Of a stretch of 64,000 bases of DNA, positions 55,536 through 64,000 are shown in pieces. Numbering within the stretch: the first letter of the stretch is position 1; the number at the start of each line of letters is the position of its first letter. Made by a program: the position numbers and the translations under genes. Origin of the DNA: Symsagittifera roscoffensis (lineage: Eukaryota > Xenacoelomorpha > Acoela > Convolutidae); NCBI RefSeq assembly GCF_963678635.1, contig NC_087065.1:25935254-25999253 (forward strand). The letters run 5' to 3'. Below the pieces are notes generated by a model. That model worked only from the letters and a program-made list of their open reading frames with translations. It was not told the origin of the DNA and did no database searches.

Positions 55536-56389
55536 TGTGCCAGTCACTCATATTTGGAAATTTGACCTTGAGAAAACGTTTAGTCTTGATTTTGGACTAA
55601 AATGGAATTTTTTAAAAATTTGAATTGAACTTGTCATAATCAAGGTTCTAACGAAAACTGTAAATATCAGAAAAATAAGATCAGAAGATTCGAACTACAA
55701 TCGCGGCAAAGTAGTCAAAAATAGCAGCGGGAAATTTCTATTCGCAATTTCCGATGTATAGTTCGAACGAGAGTAGAGCTGCCTTATTCTTGGCAGAAGA
55801 CAGAGCGATTACGCGTGGAGAGGAAGTAAGCTAGAGTGGACCAGAGTGAACCTTCGGTAGAAAGGTGGACAGCTGAAGCTGCCCAATGGTCCAGATCAAA
55901 AACTTGTTTCTCGCGTTAAACTTAGTTACCCAATCAGTTCTAGAGTTGCTTTATAGTTTAGTTACTCGATTTTAGAGGTCTTGTCCGTAGGTGAGTACCT
56001 AATTTATTTTTCTTGAGTGTGTTTTAAATTGTTATGCTGAGTTAGGGAGAGTTTTTAGGCTGATCCATCTGAAATAGATCAAAGGACCACTGTCTAATAA
56101 AAAGTAAATATACATAAGGTTCCGACCCTGTTTTTAAGGGCGTTGGTGAATTTTAGGTATTTTGAGACCTGTGTATGGTGGCGTTCTTATTTTCTAGAGT
56201 GGGGGTATTTTGGTAGTGACCTCTAAGCTATAAAACGGGTTTTAGTCTCATGTCGCAAGTGAACCGAATTGGCTCCGACCGCTTGAGGTAGAAAAACACA
56301 AGAGATAGTGTTCCTGACTTTTGAGCCAATGGTTGTTGGGCCTGTTTTTTTATAAATCTCATATGTGATTTAAGTAGGCGACTGTTTCA
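55536..56389 (+). repeat. LTR-like direct repeat 1
   Basis: Begins TGTGCCAGTC and ends GGCGACTGTTTCA; the second copy (57288-58450) begins and ends likewise. Both contain a poly(A) signal in GTCTAATAAAAAGTAA and the phrase GTGAACCGAATTGGCTCCGA. TG...CA ends and the poly(A) signal suggest an LTR, but no coding region, primer-binding site or target duplication was found. Confidence 0.5.
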
Positions 56390-57287
56390 CTCATTCCATG
56401 GGCTGTTGGTAAGCAGCTCTTGTGAGATGTAACGGTAGTAGACTCCTTAGCTATTTTTAGGATTAATGCTGGGTATGTTTGTAACCCTGGTACGGCTGCC
56501 GCTGAAGCGGAAGAGCAAAAAATTGACAAGTATGAAGATCTAGTAGATGATGGGTATCTTTTTCAACCGCTAGTTTTTGAGATTCAGGGCGCGGCAGGCC
56601 CAGCACAGAAACATTTTTGAGCAAGCGTTGTAAGAACCTAAGAATATGCACTGTGGAACTCAGAGCAGGCAACTTTTTAAAACAGAGAATCTCCCTGGCA
56701 ATACATAATGCGAACGCGGCTTGCGTTACTCGGAACAATAAATGACATAAAAAAACTTTCGACGAAAATTTTTATTTGCAACACTTGTACATTATTTTCT
56801 CGTGTCGATTTGCGTATTCTTTTTGAAGAAAGGTAACCACTATCGATTTCAATTGTAAGGACATCAACCCTTGTCATCTTCTTTAAACATTATCACTTCC
56901 ATATCTAGAAATTTCCTTGTATTTTGACTGGGATACGTGATGAAGGGACTCCTGACTGTTGCTATGATACTTTTGACCTTCTGATTACCTTAAAAAAAGA
57001 AAAAGAAGAAAAGCGTAGAGGTAAGGAAGCAGACCTGAAAAAGAGGGTTCGAACCTGGGCAGGGTCGCATGTTTTTGATGAATTTTTTTGTATACTAGTT
57101 TAAATTCGTTCGCTGTGTAAATTGAGGCATAATCATTGGTAATTTTTTCCCAATTGACTGGTACTACTAATGCGTCGTAATTGGCTTGCGTCACTTAGCA
57201 TTTATGTAGACTCATAATTGGCGTGCGTCCTTTAAGAAATTTGTTGGACTCGGTTATCGGTCATATTTTTGCTTGTGTATGCGAAGT
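56390..57287. other. Sequence between the LTR-like repeats, no gene seen
   Basis: About 0.9 kb without recognisable gag or pol. It contains GAGGGTTCGAACCTGGGCAG near 57046, a T-arm-like word. A terminal-repeat retrotransposon in miniature would have such a non-coding interior. Confidence 0.4.
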
Positions 57288-58450
57288 TGTGCCAGTCGGT
57301 CATATTTGGAAGTTTGACCTTAGATAGATTGATAGATACTTAAATTAGTTATAGAATGACATCTATAAATCGTAATAAGACATAACAACTTAAACTATAT
57401 GTCATGAAGTCTGCGCAGCAGGCGATAAGGAAATATTTTCATTTGCCTCTCCATCTTACAGCGAGCAATAGGTGGATCACGACAGCGCAGGTTGTTTGCT
57501 GAGTAGGTAGAACGTGTCGGAACTAAATCAAACAACAGATGATCAGAACCTGTTTGGAGGATTGCATCGTAGAGTTTTTGGTCACCTTGAGGAATACGAA
57601 CCACGTAATTTTGGGATGAAATTTAATTTTTCAAAAATTCGAATTGAGCCTGTCATGCTCAATTTTCTCGCGAAAACTGAAAATATCAGAAATACAAGAT
57701 CAGAACAACCGAATTACAATCGCGGGAAAGTACTTGAAAAATGCAGCGGGAAATTGCTATTCGCAATTTCCAGATATAAATCAAACGCGAGCAGAGCTGT
57801 CCTGTCCTGAATAGGAAGCAGAGCGATTGTAAACAGAGCAAAGACAAAGAAGAAGTGAAACAGAGTGAACCCTCAGTGGAAAGGTGGACAGCTGGGGTAT
57901 CCCAATGGTCTAGTTCCAAAACTTAGTTCTCGAGTCAAAATTTTCCCTTGCTGGAATTTATTAGTAGCAAACTTCTCAAGTTATTATACTTAATGCTAGA
58001 GTTACTGATTAATTTAGTTATCCCAATTCTCGAGTGTGCCGACATGTGAGTACTCAATTTAGTTTTCTTGAGTGTATTTTATGATTGTTATGTTGAGGTA
58101 AGGAGAGTTTTAGGTTGATCCATCTGAAATGGATCAAAGTTTCACTGTCTAATAAAAAGTAACTGTACGGACTGTTCCGACCCTGTTTTTAACGGCGTTC
58201 GCGTATTTTGGGTATTTTGAGACCTAAGTATGGGGACGTTTTTATTTTCTAGAGTGGGGGGGGGGGCTTATTTTGGTAGTGGCATTTAAGCTGTAACGGG
58301 TTTTTAGTCTCATGTCGCAAGTGAACCGAATTGGCTCCGACCGTTCGAGGTGGAAAAACAGAAGAGATAGTGTCCCTGACTCTTGAGCCAATGGTTATAG
58401 GGCCTATTTTTCTTTAACCTTATATGTGACCGAAGTAGGCGACTGTTACA
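57288..58450 (+). repeat. LTR-like direct repeat 2
   Basis: Corresponds to 55536-56389 but about 300 bp longer because of sequence at about 57330-57600 not seen in the first copy. It ends GGCGACTGTTACA, 80 bp before the methyltransferase start codon. It could contribute to that gene's promoter or 5' untranslated region. Confidence 0.5.
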
Positions 58451-58514
58451 AGTGCAACTTCGCCTCTGTGTCCAACCCTTATTGTTTTAGTGAATTTTTG
58501 TGATATTTGAGTTA

Positions 58515-58527
58515 GCTCTCTTTCTAG
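58515..58527 (+). other. Splice-acceptor-like site just before the PIMT start
   Basis: CTCTCTTTCTAG followed by AGT and the ATG at 58531. A pyrimidine tract plus AG four bases before a start codon indicates a 5'-UTR intron or a trans-splice site. Confidence 0.5.
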
Positions 58528-58530
58528 AGT

Positions 58531-59220
58531 ATGAGAAGATGCACTGGAAATTCTAATGTTGAACTCATTTCACGACTATGCGCTGAAAAAGTAATCACAA
58601 ATGACAGAGTACAAAAGACTATGCTCGAAGTCGATCGACAGTTTTATGCCACGAGATGTCCATATGTCGATTCACCTCAAGGTATAGGCTATGCTGTCAC
58701 AATAAGTGCGCCTCATATGCATGCGTTTGCTCTGTCAACTTTAGAGAAACAGCTTAGACCTGGAAAGAATGCTCTTGATATTGGAAGTGGCTCGGGATAT
58801 TTAACTGCTTGTATGGCCAAGATGGTTGCACCAGACGGAAAAGCTACTGGAATTGATCACATTCCGGAACTAGTGCAAAAAGCTCGGGGCAACATTCTCA
58901 GAGGGAACCCCGAGCTTTTAGATGGAGGCTGCCTTGAAATAGTTGTTGGTGATGGACGCAAAGGTTACGAACGGAATGGGCCATACGATGCCATTCATGT
59001 TGGTGCCGCTGCTCCTGAAACGCCTTCGCATTTGCTGTCCCAATTAGCGCCAGGAGGTAGACTTCTAATCCCAGTGGGGCCTCAGGGTGGAAATCAAGTT
59101 ATGATGCAATATGATAAACACCAATCTGGAGAAGTGACATCTACTAAGCTGATGGGCGTAATATACGTGCCTTTGACGGACGCTAAGTCTCAATGGCCAT
59201 CTGCCGGGTTAAATCAGTGA
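58531..59220 (+). CDS. PCMT1: Protein-L-isoaspartate O-methyltransferase
   Basis: A cytosolic repair enzyme that uses S-adenosylmethionine to methylate L-isoaspartyl residues in damaged proteins. The 229-aa frame has the usual length and order: VELISRLCAEKVI helix, DRQFYATRCPYVDSPQGIGY, the substrate-region AVTISAPHMHAFAL, the SAM-binding motif I ALDIGSGSGYLTACMAKMV, motif post-I KATGIDHI, VVGDGRKGY, YDAIHVGAAAPETP and the C-terminal LMGVIYVPLTD. All key residues look intact, and base composition is higher in GC than the flanks, so it is a living gene. Unusually it is one uninterrupted coding exon. It follows an LTR-like repeat by 80 bp. The symbol is the animal orthologue name. Confidence 0.95.
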   Translation: MRRCTGNSNVELISRLCAEKVITNDRVQKTMLEVDRQFYATRCPYVDSPQGIGYAVTISAPHMHAFALSTLEKQLRPGKNALDIGSGSGYLTACMAKMVAPDGKATGIDHIPELVQKARGNILRGNPELLDGGCLEIVVGDGRKGYERNGPYDAIHVGAAAPETPSHLLSQLAPGGRLLIPVGPQGGNQVMMQYDKHQSGEVTSTKLMGVIYVPLTDAKSQWPSAGLNQ

Positions 59221-59936
59221 AATTATTGTTTATAAACTAGTATCGCTTATTGTAAATTGTTTTCATTCGACTAGTTTTGGTTCTATGTAAATTAGGCTGA
59301 GGTTTATACTCAGAATTGTTTACATCGTCTAGGTTTTTTAGTAATTTAAAAAATAATTGATGAAAAATGTGTTCACTTATTCCTTCGCAATTGAGAATGT
59401 TAATCCTCGTTATTGTTAACCTGTGCCAGCCCATACCCAAGGCGAGATTCGAACATAAAAAAGTTTTCAAAATTTTTTCTGTCGAAAAAAAACGTTTTTT
59501 TTTATTTTGGTTTAATTTCGATCTAATAAGGTGAGCGTTTAGGTTTACAAAAGTTTATTACCCTTGCCATAAGTATTGAAATCGGGTACTTAATTTTTAG
59601 CCCGTGAATAATTTCACAGAATTGTCAAAATTAGAACCGGAAAATTCAGGTCCACTCATAATAAATTCAAAGTTTTTAGGGTATCCGGCACACTTGGTTT
59701 GAAGTTAACCAATACGCCTGGGACGGCAAAGGCCTTGGGTTCGAATCTGACAGGACCTGTTTTTTCTTTCAATACTCCGTTACAAAAAATTTTTTGATAA
59801 TTTTTTGTTATTTGTCTGCTTATGTTTAGTCAGCTTAGTTGCCACATCTTAGAATTGTTTTTTGTTTTTGCTGTTAGCAACTTACATTAGTTAATTTAGT
59901 GTTTTGATTTTTTCGGCTATTTGTATTTCGGCGTAT

Positions 59937-59996
59937 GCTTTATCGGCATACATAAAGCTTTATCGGCATACATAAAGCTTTATCGGCATACATACG
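59937..59996 (+). repeat. 20-bp unit in three tandem copies
   Basis: GCTTTATCGGCATACATAAA occurs at 59937 and 59957, with a third copy at 59977 ending CATACG. Confidence 0.9.
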
Positions 59997-61057
59997 TACT
60001 TTCAAAGGAAACAATTTTAATACTCCCCTTTGGACTGCACAAAATGCTAAAAATCTTAAAATGCAAGTTTATCAGGACAACAATGTATTTTTTTTTGTTC
60101 CGCTTGATTTTGGCTTAATGGCCTCATCTCATATTGCGTCTTTCGACGTGCGAAAACATATGTATGTGCGTTTGTGTGTGTTTTGAGGAGGAGGGGGACG
60201 TTTATTACTCATGTTATAATTTTTTCGATTTCTTTTTTTTTTGGGCTTCATATGTTTCAGCCTATATTATATCGGCGTAGTGACCTCATATTGTTCATTT
60301 GACAAGCGAAAAAAAACTTATGTGTTGTGTTTGTTTTGAGAGTGGGTAGGGCTTAATAACTTTTTATAAGTTTTAAAAGTCTTGTTGATTTCTTTTGGCT
60401 AAAAAGGCTTCTGCTAATGTTTTTTTTTCGGATTTGTTACCGGTTGGTAAATTTGCTTCCGATTTAGATTTCCCTTCCGAAAAGCAAGGGTTTTGAAATC
60501 GGCACTAGACTTTTTTCCCATAAATAACTTTGTTCATAGGGCTCATTTTATCTCTTAGACTCCTTCATCATCTGACATGCTCAATTTCTTGAAACTTCAA
60601 CTAAACTACTATAACTTAAGAAGTAATTAGGTCAAGCCCGTTTCAAAATTTAATTTTGTATTCCAGAAATTTATCAGATTTTTTTATGGGTTCTTGGTTT
60701 TCGTCCTAGATTCTGTTGGTTCATTTTCCGTTTTTTTTTTTAAAAAACCATTTTTCTATCTGATAGTTTTTACGGGTTTCCTTTCTGTTTCATGTGTTTC
60801 ATTCTAATTTAGACAGTTTTTGAAAAAAATTGAAATTTCAGCAGTTTGTAAATTTACCAGGTCTGATTTTTTTTTCTAAATTATTTGTTCCTTTTTAGTA
60901 TTTGAGCTGTTTCAGTTTTTGTTGTATTGGCTCAGTCAACGTATATTGCATAATTTTGAGAGCAGTTGTATACGCATGCGATTATGTGTTTCAGATTGGA
61001 TGGGTCGTAAAAATTTTCATAAAGTTTCATGAATGGCAACAGTTTTGTCTTCATGAA

Positions 61058-61285
61058 GTTTTTTATGGCAACAGTTTTGTTTTCGGTTCAAACAGGTTTC
61101 GACCCTAATTTTGTTGCCGCTCGGTGATTGATTTTCATTTTTTTTCAAGGCTTTTAATGAACTTCTTGAAGTTTTTTTATGGCAAAAGTTTTGTTTTTGG
61201 CTCAAACAGGTTCCGATCCAAAATCTGTTGCCGATCGGTAATTGGTTTTAATTTTTTTTCAAGGCTTTTTATGAACTTTGTTTAT
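61058..61285 (+). repeat. 114-bp tandem duplication
   Basis: TTTTATGGCAACAGTTTTGT near 61061 and TTTTATGGCAAAAGTTTTGT near 61175 begin two units that continue in parallel through CAAACAGGTT, TGTTGCCG(C/A)TCGGT and TTTTTTTTCAAGGCTTTT. A shorter extra copy of the first 20 bases lies at about 61030. Confidence 0.8.
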
Positions 61286-63284
61286 ATAGAACCAGCTGTG
61301 TTTGTAGTTGTATCTTTTTCAAGTTACCCAAGAAATTTTTTAAACATTATTATTTCGGAATTACTTCGCATCGCTAGTGTTGCGAAGCTCGGCTTCCCCT
61401 GTGTTTCACATTGTTGTATTGGCCTGTTCTTTTTGCAAGCAAGCAAGTATAGGGTTATAAATTATCGAATGGAAAATTAAATTGAAACCAATAAAAATAG
61501 TAGCGAAAAATGTTGAAAAAACTACATTTACATAAATTTCATAAGCCTGTCTCGATGATTTTGAATTTCATGATAAACAGTCAAGAAACGTAATAACAAG
61601 ATCGGCGCGAGTTTTTTAATTAAGTTGCTCCTGTGTACACTTTTTTCAGTCGCTGAAAATCTGACTGATCTGTTCTAACTGTTTCCTTGTTGACAGCACG
61701 TTAGATCTCATGAAGCCAGCCAAAGGGACTATCAACCGTCGAAAAATGTTGATTGATTAGCCATCTGATTTAAACCGATATCTAAAACCGATTAGCAATC
61801 GGTTTGCGGGGTCCACTTACCAAGAACGCTCCACGCATGACCATTTAACAAAGACAAAAACGACCTTTCAGAAGTTTGCATCGGCTTTGATGTCGAGAAG
61901 AATTGGTGTCAAGAGTTCTATATTCGGGTCCGCCCCTACTTCATATAAGCTTCAATGTCATGGTGTAACGAGAATTTTTTTAGGTTTAAACCTTCAGATC
62001 AAAAACGTTCGCCATGGCCTACTAGTTCGCATGCCAATTTTCGTAACGTTTGGATAACGTAACAAAATTTCACTAGTAAGTAAAATTATGCTGGTGGGGG
62101 CGAAAAGGAAAGAAAGCCAAATTATAAGGAAGGGTATGGTTTTCTTGTTTATGCTCCTGACTAGAAGTTTTTACCTAATATCTCAAAATGTTTCATGACG
62201 ACTGCTTGCGTCGACCTAGCTGCCTCTCGATAATTTTTTTGATTGTTTATTGAACACTGGTGATTGTTTTTCTGAACTTTTTTTTCTAAAATGGAACGTC
62301 CTTCGAGTTTTCATGTAGTTTTTCATTGTATTGATTTTATTGAAATCGACTTATGGGTTCCGCCTCATTTTCTGTCCGCTAGCTCTTGATGATTTTTCTT
62401 TGTGGTATCGCAATTGGATGGATCGCAAAATTAGGACGTGGTTCCAGATAATTTTTTTTCTGTTGGCAGACTAAATTAAAACAATTTGAATGATGGACTT
62501 TCAAATTTACTTTTACTTCAGTTTCAACCTTCATTGGCGAAAATTGATTGCAATCATCCGTGTTCGATAATACAGCTAATTCCTCAAAATTCATCAAGAA
62601 GTACAAGATTTTGTTGTTGATTTTTGCGTCCGAAAAGTTTGGGCGACTTGCGAATCGACTAGTGTATTCCATGGTTTGATTTTGTTCAGTTGAATAATTT
62701 AACGAAAATGATCGCCTTTTTTTCCTCCGAACTCATGAAGTTATACTAGGTTTATTTTTAAAATTTTTTTTCAAAAACTTAGAAAAAAAAATTATGTACT
62801 TTTTTTCTCAATGTTATTGTCTGAACTGCCTTTCAATGGTACAAGGCCTAAAAGTTCCATCTGAATAAGCAATGTATTCGTTCTGAAACATTAACTTAGG
62901 AGAAATCGTAAAAAGAGGAAAAAAGTTAAAATCGCAATTTTTTATTTTCTTTATTTTTAGTTATTATTTTTTTAATCATTATTTTCTTTACTTAATCTCA
63001 TGAAAGTGCAGAGGTGCTATGCAGTTATGGCAAGTTCCTTGGCAGGCAGCTTTCGTTTGTTTTTGAATATCACTATAATTAATTTGAAATAAACTTAATT
63101 TCGAGCGCGTTTATCTTTTCAAGGGCAGACTCATAGTGGGCATTTTTGATGCCCTTTGTCTGTCCTCTCTACGTTTGCATTAAATTCAATAAATTTCTTT
63201 CATATTTGTTTGTTGAATTATACTGAAGCATAATCGATTTTGTTTGCAAATTTAGGAATAAATTAATCTTCTTCTAGGTTTAGT

Positions 63285-64000
63285 ATGTCTGATTTTATCG
63301 AAGCTCCAGAAACCGTGAAAGCTATTATTTATAATGGACGAGGATTGAAAAGCAGAAAATCTGACGTGTTTGTCGCCAAAGTAATTTTTGGCATCGACGG
63401 TGACAAACGAAAAACCAATGTGGTACACGATAATAATCCAACTTGGAATGAGGAAGGCGAATTCAAAGTTCACAAATCGGATAAGGCCGTTTTTAAATTC
63501 AAACTATACGATGGAGATGAAACTGTGGGTGTGATCAAAATTCCTGTGAATGAACTATCCGAGGAACGGCAAGTGAAATCTTTATCATTGGAACCGTACA
63601 AGAAGGGCCAACCGCAACCAGCTGGCGAGCTTCAAGTCTCGGCTTATGTGGTTAATTACAAGTCGATACAGCGACGGAAATCATCTACACTGGGTGGGAA
63701 AATAAAGGCCAAAATGAGTAATTCAAATTTGAATTTGAAAGATGATGCCGCCAGTGTCGTCAGCGGAGAATCAAAGACATCTCTGTCCTCTAAGTCAAAA
63801 ATGAGTACAATGAGGAAGAAAATTTTCAATCGCAAATCTAAAGACGGACATCTTGGAGCTCAGTCAATGATGAACTTGGCAACAAATGGGCAGTCAGAAT
63901 TTGACGACAACGACCAATCGTTTTCTTTAAATCCATTTTTAAATGATACCAAAGACATGAATGATACTATCGTTAAACGACCGGACTCTAAGTTTCAAAC
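63285..64000 (+). CDS. C2-domain protein, Rab11-FIP class I-like (5' part)
   Basis: The frame is open from ATG 63285 to the window end (238 codons), so the gene is partial. Residues about 10-115 form a C2 domain: VKAIIYNGRGL, DVFVAKVIFG, NPTWNEEGEFKV, VFKFKLYDGDETVGVIKIP and GELQVSAYVV. Only some of the calcium-binding Asp positions are present, so it may bind lipid without calcium. After it comes a basic Ser-rich linker (KIKAKMSN, MRKKIFNRKSKD), then an acidic stretch with the tripeptide NPF (SLNPFLND). C2 plus a basic KIK/KMK linker resembles class I Rab11 family-interacting proteins, which recruit vesicles to Rab11 recycling endosomes; their Rab-binding coiled coil would be beyond the window. 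Other C2 proteins remain possible. The acceptor-like TCTTCTTCTAG ends 7 bases before the ATG. Confidence 0.65.
   Translation, partial: MSDFIEAPETVKAIIYNGRGLKSRKSDVFVAKVIFGIDGDKRKTNVVHDNNPTWNEEGEFKVHKSDKAVFKFKLYDGDETVGVIKIPVNELSEERQVKSLSLEPYKKGQPQPAGELQVSAYVVNYKSIQRRKSSTLGGKIKAKMSNSNLNLKDDAASVVSGESKTSLSSKSKMSTMRKKIFNRKSKDGHLGAQSMMNLATNGQSEFDDNDQSFSLNPFLNDTKDMNDTIVKRPDSKFQ

Larger units (their letters stand above)
59221..63266. other. Intergenic region, no gene seen
   Basis: AT-rich sequence with T-runs. The short ORFs (59921, 60902, 61124 plus; 59237, 62379 minus) have no recognisable domains. It contains a tRNA T-arm-like word, CCTTGGGTTCGAATCTGACA, at about 59736, and the two tandem repeats listed separately. 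Confidence 0.5.

Overview
The window is nuclear DNA of an invertebrate animal: AT-rich, with genes split by GT-AG introns, very little coding sequence, many private repeats, and decayed copies of a Polinton (Maverick)/adintovirus-like DNA virus-transposon. The species cannot be fixed from the sequence. No bacterial-type gene organisation was seen.

Host genes are sparse. On the minus strand, 2895-5971 holds the first four coding exons of an SLC10-type (sodium/bile-acid family) transporter; its 3' exons lie outside the window or were not found. A single-exon orphan protein with a hydrophobic C-terminus lies at 21564-22859 (minus). A complete, uninterrupted protein-L-isoaspartate O-methyltransferase lies at 58531-59220 (plus). 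At the right edge (63285 onward, plus) starts a C2-domain protein resembling class I Rab11-FIPs. The last two start a few bases after a splice-acceptor-like pyrimidine tract plus AG.

7.1-8.1 kb carries short inverted-repeat elements (MITE-like). 9.59-13.97 kb is a tandem array of about 1-kb units, and it runs directly into a 4.5-kb minisatellite (13.97-18.51 kb) of a 13-14-bp ATGAACCGTT monomer with higher-order duplications. A dispersed repeat occurs at 1-430, inverted at 1540-2110, and again at 23335-23850.

The main content is 24-55 kb. An old left-end fragment of a Polinton-like element (terminal repeat plus PolB relic) sits at 24.16-26.05 kb. A longer element, about 16.3 kb with inverted terminal repeats, spans about 28.27-44.61 kb. 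On its minus strand it has a broken family-B DNA polymerase. On its plus strand, in order, are relics of a small membrane protein, a protein starting MSLVVLDI, a packaging ATPase, a basic protein, a retroviral-type integrase, a penton-like minor capsid protein, a basic protein, a major capsid protein and an adenain-like protease. Next to it are two further partial copies in tandem (45.62-50.63 and 50.63-55.19 kb, offset about 5.01 kb). All the viral genes are broken, so none of the copies looks autonomous. The second tandem copy ends at a retroelement fragment, followed by two long LTR-like direct repeats just upstream of the methyltransferase.
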